A DNA stretch of 64,000 nt. It comes from Orychophragmus violaceus. Lineage: Eukaryota; Streptophyta; Magnoliopsida; Brassicales; Brassicaceae. The position numbers were made by a program, and so were the translations under genes. Where the stretch lies: NCBI GenBank assembly GCA_030180135.1, contig CM058232.1:79279001-79343000 (forward strand), read 5' to 3'. Of the stretch, positions 10,666 to 20,905 are shown one piece after another; within the stretch, counting starts at the first letter, position 1; each line of letters opens with the position of its first letter. A model generated the notes under the pieces. The model was given only the letters and a program-made list of their open reading frames with translations. It did not search any database and had not been told where the DNA came from.

Positions 10666-11756
10666 CTTAGGGTTCCATTGAATCTGTAGCATGTTGATTA
10701 GATTGGTTGAATCTGGATCTCTGTATAGTTGATACAAACATGCTAAAATTCGTTTTCATGAAAATCTAGTTTTAGGGATTTTTGCTTGAAAAACGATTAG
10801 AGTTTATCGCCCTGTGTCGATCGATACCAATCTGGTGTCGGTCGACACAGAAGGATAACCCGAACAAAATTAGGTTTCGCCTGGTGTCGATCGACACAAG
10901 AGTTATGTCGGTCGACACAAACCTCGCGAGATTGATGAATCGGTTCAATTGGATTGGATCGGTTATCGAGCTTGGTTAATAATGGTTAAACGCTAAGAAT
11001 GGTTTAATTGCGATTGGTTTGATTAGGTTGGTGTCGACCGATGCTAATGTAACATCGATCGACACTGACCGGTACTCAAAGCCGGATCAATTTGATTGAT
11101 CGGTTATCGCAGAATTGGTTTTGGTTAGTCTGCATCGATCGACACTAAAGTAGTGTCGGTCGACATCAGAATCGATGGCTTAGGTTATGAAACCTGAAAC
11201 CACAGAACCAAACCAAGATAAGTCATTTAATTAGAAGAATTAAAACATAATAAAACTAAACGTTTTAAAGGTTCCGTTCCTCAACCAAATATCAAGTGAT
11301 CCTTGATGTCTTTCCAATCTTGTCAACTGTCAAGGCTCATTTCATTGTGCGATAGATTTGCAGTGCAAGGTGTCCACAATTACATGAGTAAGACATGAGG
11401 TAATCGTGTTGATGGACTTGCAGTGCAAGACATCAACAATTACATGACTGAAGAGATTGGTTTACTTGACTGGGCCATCAAAATCGTTTTGGGCTCAGAG
11501 ACATCGGGTGGATTGGGCATGAGATGTCGATCCACAACCAAGAGTTATATTGGATATAACTAGCAAGGTTGTTGCTTACCTAGATAGCTAAAATTTGGGT
11601 GCTAGCCAGTGGCTCACTCAAGTTTAGTGAAGTATGGGTCTTGGATCATTATATTCATTTGAGGAAACATTGGTTGAATATAATGCGAGTTTTCTTAATT
11701 GTTAAGATTTCTCATTTCTTGAACATCATAACTAAACCTCCCTTGTTTTTCCAGCT
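10666..11756 (+). other. Copia D leader between primer site and gag
   Basis: About 1.1 kb without a credible ORF. It holds four 14-7-14 pairs: 10814-10848, 10884-10918, 11031-11065 and 11132-11166. The last bases before gag read CTTGTTTTTCCAG, like a splice acceptor, two bases upstream of the gag ATG. Confidence 0.7.
10814..11166 (+). repeat. Four 14-7-14 paired palindromes in the D leader
   Basis: Arm pairs 10814-10827/10835-10848, 10884-10897/10905-10918, 11031-11044/11052-11065 and 11132-11145/11153-11166. Spacers are always 7 bp and differ in sequence (CAATCTG, AAGAGTT, TAATGTA, TAAAGTA). Confidence 0.9.
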
Positions 11757-12635
11757 ATGTCTAGCACAAACCATCGTAAAAATTTCTCCTTGCGATCCGT
11801 CCTTGAGAAGGACAAGTTAAATGGATCAAACTTTCTTGAATGGTATCGAAACTTGAGAATTGTTCTCAAACAGGAGAAGAAGGACTATGTCCTTGAGAAA
11901 GTTCTCCCCAAGAAGTACCGAGCCAATGCCTGGCAGTCAGATAAGGATGCTTGGGATAAGCATTCTAATGATGCGGTGGATGTGAGTTGTCTCATGTTGG
12001 CTACCATGAACTCGGAATTGCAGAAGCAATATGAGTATGTGGAGTCGCCAATAGAGATGATCACTGGCCTGAAAAGTATGTTTCAGGAACAGGCACGAAC
12101 TCAGAGATACCAGATAGTTAGGTCTCTGATTGAGTGCAAGCTACCAAAGGACGAACCAGTTAGTCCTCATGTCATTAAGATGATGGGTTATATTGATAAC
12201 CTGGGGAAACTGGATTGTCCCATTAGCCAAGATTTGGCTACTGACATCATTCTGCAGTCACTGCCGTCAAGCTATGATCATTTTTTTATGAACTATAACA
12301 TGAAAAACTTGACGAAGACGTTGACTGAATTGCATGGGATGCTTAAGACTGCTGAACCTAATATCAAGAAGGACACCCCAGATGTCCTTATGGTACAAAA
12401 GGGTAAAAGGTTTAAGAAACTTGGTAAGAACAAAGGTGATGGCAAGACGAGCTCGATTGTGAATCCAAGCGAGTCTGGCCATGCTCCTAAAGTTAAAACC
12501 AGTCCTTCTGAATATGTTAAGTGTCGTTATTGTAATGGTCATGGGCATTTGAAAAGAAACTGCAATAAATTCTTGGAAGATTATGAGAAGCTGAGGAAGA
12601 AGTACGAGACTTCTTCTTCAGGTAGTATGTTATAG
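11757..12635 (+). CDS. Copia D Gag (nucleocapsid) protein
   Basis: An intact 292-aa copia Gag that would form the virus-like particle and bind element RNA. It starts MSSTNHRKNFSLRSVLEKDK; the copia gag region runs from about residue 15 to 230 (LNGSNFLEWYRNLRIVLKQE, MMGYIDNLGKLDCPISQDLA, LPSSYDHF), then a basic stretch and one zinc knuckle with Cys256, Cys259, His264 and Cys269. It matches the copia C gag (25151-24261) end to end. The start is the first ATG after an acceptor-like TTTTTCCAG. Downstream, a missing base at the gag-protease junction shifts the frame, so it is cut off from pol. Confidence 0.9.
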   Translation: MSSTNHRKNFSLRSVLEKDKLNGSNFLEWYRNLRIVLKQEKKDYVLEKVLPKKYRANAWQSDKDAWDKHSNDAVDVSCLMLATMNSELQKQYEYVESPIEMITGLKSMFQEQARTQRYQIVRSLIECKLPKDEPVSPHVIKMMGYIDNLGKLDCPISQDLATDIILQSLPSSYDHFFMNYNMKNLTKTLTELHGMLKTAEPNIKKDTPDVLMVQKGKRFKKLGKNKGDGKTSSIVNPSESGHAPKVKTSPSEYVKCRYCNGHGHLKRNCNKFLEDYEKLRKKYETSSSGSML

Positions 12636-13224
12636 AAGTAAATGTTACTTCTTATAGTCCTACTTATTGGGTATTTGATACCAGCTGTGGTACTCATATT
12701 TTATGAAAATGTGCAGGGCCTGAGCAAAAGTAGGACTATGGAGAAAGGACAAGTGGATCTACGCGTGGGAAATGGAGCAAGAGTTGCTGCATTAGCCGTA
12801 GGAGTATTTCATTTGTTTTCTTTTATGGCATGTTTTGAATTTAAAACTGCTACTATGTACCTGCTATGAGCAGAAAGATTATTTATAATCCTTGTTTGGA
12901 TATGGAAGGATATCAGTTTTCAAATTAAGAATAAGTGTTATTCATTTGATTACAATGATATATTTTATAGTAGCAATCCATTAGAGAATGGACTTTATGT
13001 TCTAAACCAAATCATGCCTGACTATAACATTAGTACCAAGAGATTCTAGTCAAATGATACGAATCAAACATTTTCTCTGGTTTTGTCGTTTGGGCAACAT
13101 AAATGAGAAACAGATTCAGAAAATCCATAGTGATGGGCTTTTGGGCTCATTTGATTATGAATCATATGAGAAATGCGAATCTTGTTTATTGAGTAAAACG
13201 ACAAAGGCTCCTTTCAACAAAGGT

Positions 13225-13277
13225 AGTGTCGATCGACACAAACGGTGCGTCGGTCGATACAGGTTGTGAACGATCAA
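13225..13277 (+). repeat. 53-bp insert carrying one 14-7-14 pair, inside the integrase region
   Basis: Copia integrase coding reads PFNKG up to 13224 and resumes with NERARSLLGF at 13278; the 53 bp between have no counterpart. The insert holds arms 13226-13239 and 13247-13260 and a 17-bp tail. Its length shifts the frame. Confidence 0.75.
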
Positions 13278-14070
13278 AATGAAAGGGCCAGAAGCTTATT
13301 GGGTTTTATACATACGGATGTATATGGGCCGATGAGCACAAGTGCTAGAGAAAACTTTTAGTGCTTCGTTACCTTTGCTGATGATTTCAGTAGGTACGGT
13401 TACGTCTTATTTATAAGACATAAGTCAGGATCTTTGAAAAGTTCAAAGAGTTCCAAAATGAAGTACATAATCAATTTGGCAAAAGTATTAAAGCTCTATG
13501 ATGAGATCATGGAGGTGAATACTTAAGTCAAGAATTTAGTGATCATCTGAGAGATTGTGAAAGTGTTTCACAATTCACTCTTCCTGAATCGGACTTTTTT
13601 AGATATGGTTCGATCAATGATGAGTCACTTAGATCTTCCATTATCCTTCCAGGAATACGCTCTAGAAACGTCTGCATTTACACTAAATAGGGTTCCATCA
13701 AGATCAGTTACAGAGACACCACATGAGATGTGGACTGTTAATGTTCCTGATTTGTCTTTCAAGAAGACTTGGGGTTGTGAGGCTTATATAAAACGTTTAA
13801 TCTCTGATAAGCTCACACCCAAATACGATAAGTGCTACTTCATTGGTTGTCCTAACGAAACCAAGGCATGTTACTTTTACAACCGGTCCGAGAACAAATT
13901 GTTCGTTGCTCGGAACCATGTTTTCTTGAGAAAGATTTTTTTCCAAGAAGAACAGTGGGAGTAAAGTACAACTCGAAGAAATTCGAAAATCACAGGAGAC
14001 TGCTCAAAGAGGAAGAGCAGCAGTTGGATCTATAAGGAGTTGTAGAACTTGCACCTGTGATGCCTAAGGT

Positions 14071-14292
14071 TTGCAAGTATCTGGTGAATGTATATTCGAT
14101 ATACATTCAAAAGGCGAGTTTCTGAAGAAGTGTCGATCGACACAAAAGTCGTATCGATCGACACATATCGCGAACCAAAATATTGATTTTGGCTTATGAC
14201 TTAATTAACTACGGTTTAAATCTTGGTTAATTAGGTCATGGTAAAAGTATACATATGAGATATGTGCGCGACTTTTACACAAAACTAAAGCT
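14071..14292 (+). repeat. Diverged D-type LTR fragment inside D pol
   Basis: About 220 bp resembling LTR positions 10146-10375: GGTGAATG with a GATATACATTC word, a motif pair (14130-14143/14151-14164), TCGCGAA, GGTTAATTAGG and an AGATAT-rich box in the same order. Copia C lacks it at the equivalent site between integrase and reverse transcriptase (about 22.93-22.95 kb). Confidence 0.7.
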
Positions 14293-15325
14293 CGCAGATC
14301 CGAAAGGATCCGTCACGAACCCGAGAAATGTGGATTTCTTGTAACCAATTGCCGTGATCTATTGATCATTGAAAGTGACGGGCCTGCGAATTTTGAAGAA
14401 GCAATGATGGGCCTTGACTCCAAAAATGGCCAAAAGCCGCTGAATCCGAACTGGGATCCATGTCACAGAACCAAGTGTGGACTTTGGTCGATTTACCCGA
14501 TGGTGCGAAAGCCATTGAGTGTAAATAGATTTTCAAAAGGAAATTGATGTGAATGGTGATATCCAAAGCTGGATTGGTGGAAAAGGTTTCAAGCAAATTC
14601 ATGGTGTTGACTATGAAGAAACCTATTCCCCAGTCAACATGCTTAAAGTCCATTCGGATTCTCCTAGCAACCGCCACTCATAATGGTTAGGAGATCTGGC
14701 AGATGGATGTGAAAACAGTTTTCCTTAATGGAATTCTGGAAAAGGATGTGTACATGACACAACCTGAAGTTTTCATTGATCCTAATGAAGCTAGGAAGAT
14801 ATGCAAGCTTTGCCGATCCATTTATGGATTGAAGCAAGCATCTCGGAGTTGGAATCTTCGTTTTGATAAAACAGTCAAAAGGTTTGACTTCGTCATGAAT
14901 GAAGAGGAACCGTGTGTTTACAAGAGGACTAGTGGGAGCACAGTTGCATTTCTAGTATTGTATGTTGATAACATACTACTTCTCGGAAAGGAAGTTCCAT
15001 CGTTTCAGTCTGTTAAGACCTGACTCGAAAGTTGTTTTTCGATAAAATTATGGGAGAAACCGTATACATTCTTGGAATAAGAATCTATGGAGATAGATTG
15101 GACAAGCTAATTGGATTGTGTCAAGACACTTATGGTGATAAGGTCTTGAACATGTCCAGTATGCATGATTCCAAGAAGGGCTTCGTTCAAATAACTCTTG
15201 GTATTACTCTTAGCAAGACTTAGTGTCTTTCGACACACGCTGAGCAAGAACGAATGAGGGTCAGACTACTGCTAAAGGCATTAGATGTCTTAAGATGTGA
15301 TCTTAATTTTAGTGGGAGTTGTTGA

Positions 15326-16117
15326 TGTTAAATTTTAGTTATGATATGATGTTCGTGAAAACATAATTTGATTATGTTATTGAAATCTGACATCTGTATT
15401 ATTATTATATAATGGTTATTAAATAATAGTCCCAAAGTAATTTATGACATTTTATAGGTCATCAAGTATGTGACTTGATCATGAAACCCTATAAGTGATA
15501 AATGACATAAATTAAGTTAGTCCCTGGTCAAGGTTGTTAAAGTGGGACATTAACAACCACGTGAGACTAGTATGCGAGGTGACTGATGACTAAGTTTCAT
15601 GGAGTCATTAATAAGAGTATTAAAGTCAATCACATAGATATGTGTTGGAGAACACAGGATCGGACATGACCCACTGATGAGAACTCTACAGGATAGTTAT
15701 ATAAGTGTCATGAGAGTTTTCATTACGACTATAGAGTATAGTCCTTAGACCTGAGTTCATCATGTTTTATTACATATGAATTGGTCCGCTTTAACCTTGT
15801 CAAACGTCAGCCGTAACTGGTGACTATAAAGGCATTGATTGGGCGTATCATGAAGTGTGTGAAGAAACATGAATGGAACAAGATGGGATTTGTCCCTCCT
15901 ATATAACAGGAGATAAATATCTCAGGGCCCATCGAAGATTTGATACTGAGAAATGTGTGGCCACACTCAAACGAGGTGATTGTCAGTCGTTTGTCTTCTC
16001 AGTATAAATCGGAGTTCGATGAACATGATCTTGGCTAAATAAGGGTGACACAGATCTTGCCTTATGCCAGATCGAGGTATAGCGACGAAGGGATTATGGG
16101 AATAGATGATTCCAGTA
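15326..16117 (+). other. Copia D 3' untranslated stretch
   Basis: About 0.8 kb with no ORF, preceded by a polypurine-like TTTTAGTGGGAGTTG (about 15307-15321). Copia C has the same layout. Confidence 0.6.
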
Positions 16118-16129
16118 CAAGTGGGAGAT
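16118..16129 (+). other. Copia D polypurine tract
   Basis: CAAGTGGGAGAT directly before the 3' LTR, identical to the copia C tract; primer for plus-strand DNA. Confidence 0.88.
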
Positions 16130-16855
16130 TGTTGGGAATGTCCTGAAATCTATTGTACTTGCTCATAAGTAAAAGTCGTATTGTCGAGATGAGACAATCA
16201 TATGACACTAGGCATTCATACGCTTTGCTAGAAGCCACTTATGATCAATGAGTTGAGAACTCATTGCTAGTATTATATGATCCTACAGGGTCACACACCT
16301 AAGCAAACTGGACGTTGTATATGGGGTTGATCATTAATGTAATGATCGGGTGAATGCATATTTGATATGCATTCAATACCAAGTTTCTGGGGCAGTGTCG
16401 ATCGACGCAATAAGTGTGTCGGTCGATACAAATCGGCAGTGTCGATCGACACAATAAGTGTGTCGGTCGACACAGCTCGCGAATTGCCAGATTAAAATCG
16501 GTTTAATCGCTGGTTAATTCGGTTGTGGTTCAAGTCGACATATATAAGATATATGGTCGACCTAAACACTAATCTAACCTAATTCACAGCCACCAGAACG
16601 GTAAGAGAAACCTCTCGAGAGATCTGATCTCTAAAGGCACTAGCATCCCTCCTGTTCAGTTTGTATGCGTGTGGATACCAGTAGAGGCACAGCGTTTGAG
16701 GTGCTTCGTGATCTCGATTATCTGCAAAACCTTCCGCTGCTAATCACCAGGTAATTCTGAGATCCCTAGATTCAATTACATGAACCCTAGATCCTAGGCT
16801 TGGAATTCAGACCAGGATTGCCTAATTGGATTAGGATCTGCTAGAAATTCCTTCA
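16130..16855 (+). repeat. Copia D 3' LTR
   Basis: 726 bp partner of 9927-10652. Two 14-7-14 pairs at 16395-16429 and 16439-16473 are closer to consensus than those in the 5' LTR. Confidence 0.95.
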
Positions 16856-18915
16856 CGGTCTGATCCGTCCGGGATGACGTGAGTTTGTCTGCAGCTTGAG
16901 CTTTCAGTGCCACGTCGATGCTCGGTTTGTCTATACCTTCCACGGGTATGATCATTTTGATTCGAGGGTCGGATGTCGAGGCTAGTGCAGCCAAGGCATC
17001 GGCGGAGGAGTTTTCCCCGCGAGGTATCCTCTCGAGCGTGAAGATTTTCAGTTGGTCGGCGAGCTCATGAGCTACCTTGACATATGCTTCCATGCGCTCG
17101 TCTTTTGTCTCGTACTCGCCGTGGTATTGGCTTGTGACTAGTTGCGAGTCGCTAAAAGCGCGTACTTCTTGTGATCCAACTCCGATCGCGAGTCGGAGTC
17201 CGGCTATGAGGGCTTCATACTCGGCCTCATTGTTGGAAGCGCCGAAGCCGAGTCTGAATGATTGCTCAATTATCTCTCCTGTGGGGGTTACGAGTTTGAT
17301 TCCTACCCCGGAGCCGTGTTTGGATGAGGCTCCGTCTACATGGAGAGTCCAATGCTTGTTTTGATTTTCCTGTTCCGGAGCCGTGGGCGGGAGCTCGATA
17401 ATGAAGTCTGCTAGGACCTGGGCTTTAGCGCTCGTCCTGGTCCGATACTCGATATCGTATTCGCTTAGCTCGATTGCCCATTTGGCTAGTCTGCCGGATT
17501 GGCTCGGGTTATGGAGTATAGTTCGTATGGGCTGTGATGTCATCACTACCATTGTATCTTTACATCGCGACTTCACCCGCCGCCATTACTACTGCGAGTG
17601 CGAGCTTCTCCATTGCTGGATACCTCGTCTCTGCGTCTATGAGTGTTTTACTCACGTAGTATATGGGCTTTTGATCGTTTTGTTCCTCGCGGACCAGGAC
17701 TGCGCTAATGGCGGCGGGTGAAGTCGCGATGTAAAGATACAATGGTTCGCCCTCCACAGGTTTAGCGAGTATCAGAGGTTCACTAAGGTACTTTTTGAGC
17801 TCGTTCAGGGCGTTTTCACAACCCTCGTCCCATTGGAACTTTCGGTTTCCTTTGAGGAGGTTGTAGAATGGGAGACATTTGTCCGTAGACCGAGAGATAA
17901 AACGGTTCAGAGCTGCTATCCGTCCTGTTAGCCTTTGTACTTCCCTTGTGTTTTTCGAGGAGGGCATCTCCAGGAAAGTCGCTATCTGTTTTGGATTTGC
18001 TTCGATCCCTCGTTCTGTTACCAAATACCCGAGGAATTCACCCGATGGTACTCCGAAGGAGCACTTTGCGGGGTTGAGTTTCATTCCATATTGGTTTAGG
18101 ATTTTGAAACATTCCCGGAGCTGCGCTATATGGTCGCTCTCTTTAGAGGACTTTACTAGCATATCGTCAATGTAGACTTCCATTGACTTTCCGAGCTGAT
18201 TGGCGAACATTTTGTTCACCAATCTTTGGTAGGTAGCTCCGGCGTTCTTCAGCCCGAAAGGCATCACCTTATAGCAGTAGGTTCCGCGATCGGTTATGAA
18301 GGCTGTCTTTTCTTGGTCCTCTGGGTTCATTAAGATTCGGTTGTACCCGGAGAACGCGTCCATGAAGGATAGTAGTTCGTGTCCGGCGGTGGCTTCCACC
18401 AGGCGGTCTATATGTGGTAGCGGAAAGCTGTCTTTTGGGCATGCCTTATTGAGGTCTGTGAAGTCTATGCAGACTCTCCACTTCCCGTTTTTCTTTTTGA
18501 CGACGACCGGGTTGGCTAACCAGTCGGGGTATTTCACCTCCCTGATTGACCCGACTTTAAGCAGTCTATCGACTTTTTCGTTTACGGCTTTAGCTCGGTC
18601 TGGGCCGAGCTTGCGGCGTTTCTGTTTCACGGGTTTGAAAGTTGGGTCTACGTTCAACTCGTGTGAGGTGACGTCGATATCGATCCCTTTCATGTCCTTT
18701 GTGGACCATGAGAATGTGTCTACGTTCTCTTTGAGGAAGCTGATGAGCTCTTCCCTGGTGGCGTTCAGGAGTTCCGATCCGATGTTTACACACCTTTCCG
18801 GATTCTCGTCGTCAATGCCGACTGAGACGACTAAATCTTTTCGCAGACCTCGTACTGTTGGATCGTTGTTACGTTTCGTAGTCCGGGAGGCGAGCTCTTC
18901 CTCTTTCTGTAATTG
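16856..18915 (-). pseudogene. Gypsy A reverse transcriptase and RNase H
   Basis: The central part of the A polyprotein, copying RNA to DNA and removing the RNA. From 18915 down the frame is open to 17560: WLANPVVVKKKNGKWRVC, the catalytic YIDDMLVKS near 18185-18160, then AALNRFISRS. RNase H follows at 17576-16794 (HVDGASSKHGSGVG, NEAEYEALIAGL). The two blocks are disconnected by a local rearrangement: a 41-bp inverted copy of its own upstream sequence (17548-17588 against 17706-17746) replaces the KLRPYF region and adds a stop. It is joined upstream through TAG at 18918-18916 to the protease frame and cut downstream by copia D. Confidence 0.9.
17548..17746. repeat. 41-bp perfect inverted repeat in gypsy A pol
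   Basis: Arms 17548-17588 and 17706-17746 are exact reverse complements with 117 bp between. The second arm is the normal coding copy (minus: LYLYIATSPAAIS); the first replaces normal sequence. Confidence 0.9.
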
Positions 18916-18918
18916 CTA
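18910..18918 (-). promoter_or_regulatory. Candidate readthrough stop TAG-CAA-TTA between protease and RT (gypsy A)
   Basis: A lone TAG separates the protease frame (ending TLNV) from a fully open RT frame (QLQKEEEL) in the same phase. The following CAATTA matches the tobamovirus-type readthrough context. Gypsy B has the same nine bases at 30605-30613. Confidence 0.65.
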
Positions 18919-20039
18919 TACGTTCAAGGTTTCTAACTGTTTGAAGAAAGTTAGGTAGCACGACCTTGCGGCCTTTTGGTCCCCATTAATCGTCTTTATC
19001 CCGGAAGGGGTCGGGAACTTCACACATTGGTGGTAGGTGGAAGGCACTGCCTTCATGGTATAGATCCATGGTCTGCCCAGTATCGCGTTGTACGGGGCCG
19101 GTTTGTTTACTACTACAAACTCCAGGATTTCATGTTGCCCCCCGGCGATGGATGGGAGCTTTATAGTTCCCATTGAGTAGGTGGTTTCGCCGTCGAATCC
19201 AGTTAAGGGGGTTTTCCCTCCGGTCAACATTGAATCTTTGAAGCCCATTTTTCTGAAGGCGTCATAGAATAAGAGGTCTACCGAGCTTCCGGTATCAATC
19301 ATGACCCTCGACAGCTCGAATCTGGCTACGTCGAGTCGGATCACTAGGGCGTCATCATGCGGTTTGTCGAGTTTGAAGGTTTCGCTTTCAGAGAACGTTA
19401 TGTGAGTGTCTGGTCCTTCGATCGGGACCATTTCTCTGACCTCATTTGCAACTCGCCTTTGGTGAGCTTTGATCGAGTTAACCGAATTCTGGCAAAACTT
19501 GGAACCTCCCGATATAAAGTTTACCGTTTTGGGGAAGTTCGAATTACACAGTCCGAGCTTAGGCAAGCACTGGATGGCTGGTTTCTTAGGAGCTGGGGGT
19601 GGTGTGACGACCGATTTCATCGATCCCCCGCATCGAGCTAAGCTAAAAATCGCGTCTATGCGTTTGCGAGAGGGGACCGGAGAATCTGATCCCTCCTTCT
19701 CTGGAGTTCTCTCGCGCTTAGACTGCGAATTCTTTTTGTTTCTTGACTTGCTCTTTCCTTTGTCTTTCTGTTCTGTCTCTTTCTCCTCCGATTCCGGAGT
19801 TTCTGTTACTCTACTGCCGTTTTTGGCTGCCAGCAGGCGGTCTTTGGACCTGCACTCCTCGGAGGAGTGTCCTTTTTTGTCGTGGTATTTACAATACTTG
19901 TTTGCATCGTAAGGCTTGCGCCACTGAGGCTTGCCATCCACCGCCAGGCAGTGTTGTCCCTTGCCAGAGGATTCCTTTTTGCTGGTCTTCTTCTGGCTTA
20001 ACTCTTCTTTTGCTGCAGCTACGGTTTCTTCGTACTTTG
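18919..20039 (-). pseudogene. Gypsy A gag C-terminus and aspartic protease
   Basis: This continues the A gag after gypsy B and leads into the protease. From 20039 down: AKYEETVAAAKEEL, a zinc knuckle CKYHDKKGHSSEEC near 19890, a Lys/Glu-rich charged stretch, then the retropepsin-type protease with MIDTGSSVDLLFYDAF (catalytic Asp near 19297), ILGRPWIYTMKAVPSTYHQC and a C-terminal part ending at TAG 18916. The frame stays open from 19941. Only the cut by gypsy B at 20040-20044 (TSD CGTAG) and the upstream gag decay make the gene non-functional; this part alone looks intact. Confidence 0.88.
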
Positions 20040-20044
20040 CGTAG

Positions 20045-20257
20045 TGTTGGTACTGGATTTCCCTCTAGGAAATCCGGCCCATTAACAGACAAAACAAAGG
20101 CCCGTAATTGCGAGCCGATTCCGGAATCAAAGACAGACAGGAGAGCCGACTCTCTTGATGGGCCCAAGCGAAGCAAACGCCTTGGAAAGGCCCAGACGAT
20201 GCCGAAGCCGGAGACAAACAAGCTCGAGCTCGGCAGAGGATGACGTGGAGATAGAGC
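20045..20257 (+). repeat. Gypsy B 5' LTR, first part
   Basis: TGTTGGTACTGG..., matching 39455-39667. Cut by copia C after AGAGC (20253-20257). Confidence 0.93.
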
Positions 20258-20891
20258 TGAAGGATTGTTTAGTTGATCCTGATTCAATTACTCATTGATT
20301 GATCCTACTAAACATGCTTGGATCTAGGTTCTCTTGCAGAATCATAAAGGATCTCACCTAATACCTTGTTTATGCAGCGGAAGAAGAGGTATTGTCAGAG
20401 ATCAGCAGAACCACCAAGAGATAGCTCCTCCAAATGTTCACACACGCACACCAACAGGAAGAAGGCTGCTAGACCACAGGGAGTGAGGCGCAGAAGAGAG
20501 AGAGAGAGGCGCAGAAGGCTTCAGAGAATTAGAGAGCTAGGTCAAGTTTTATTCATTAAAACTCCTTTTAGTTCTCATGGGCTTTTGGGCCCAATTCTCA
20601 GTCTGATTAAATCCCTTGGATTTAATCAGGCCCTTCTATCTCTCCAAGCACAGTAAATGCCTAGCACTTTTACCGTACATCTGCTGAACCGTTCCTTCAT
20701 AGTTTCCTGTTAGCTTAGGCGTGTGACCCATATGGGATCATATAATAAAGGCAATAAGTCCAAGACTTATAGATCATGAGCGGACTCTAGCAAGCCATCA
20801 TGACCCCCAGTATTATATGACTTATGTCTGATCATTGACATACTCTTACTTTCTAGAGACAGTACAGAGATTACTGGACATAATTCCAACA
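20258..20891 (-). repeat. Copia C 3' LTR
   Basis: 634 bp; plus strand TGAAGGATTG...TTCCAACA. The polypurine tract adjoins at 20892-20905 (minus ACAAGTGGGAGAT). Confidence 0.94.
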
Positions 20892-20905
20892 ATCTCCCAC
20901 TTGTA

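Larger units (their letters stand above)
12636..15325 (+). pseudogene. Copia D pol remnant
   Basis: Protease, integrase and reverse transcriptase pieces in shifted frames. Recognisable in order: YWVFDTSCGTHI (protease motif, 12660-12700), LGNINEKQIQ with CESCLL (GAG-pre-integrase, 13054-13224), ADDFSRYGYV (integrase), TLNRVPSRSV to FVARNHVFL (13557-13964), and reverse transcriptase with LNGILEKDVYM, SIYGLKQASRSW and YVDN (14703-15023). The usual second catalytic Asp of YVDD is Asn here. Two insertions interrupt it: 53 bp at 13225-13277 and an LTR-like segment at about 14071-14292. Several stops; not functional. Confidence 0.88.
9927..16855 (+). mobile_element. Copia D: 6.9-kb Ty1/copia element
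   Basis: Two 726-bp LTRs (9927-10652, 16130-16855) differ at about 14 positions and two small gaps. CGGTC at 9922-9926 and 16856-16860 is a perfect 5-bp target duplication. It is inserted between the RNase H and integrase parts of gypsy A. Internal order: Met-type primer site, 1.1-kb leader, intact gag, decayed pol, an 0.8-kb 3' untranslated stretch and a polypurine tract. Copia C is a relative, sharing gag, the tract ACAAGTGGGAGAT and layout. D is unusual for its ten paired palindromes. Confidence 0.95.

Noticed and set aside
18296..18958. 220-aa plus-strand frame opposite gypsy A pol
   Set aside because: Shadow of the RT coding frame; gypsy B does not preserve it as one frame.
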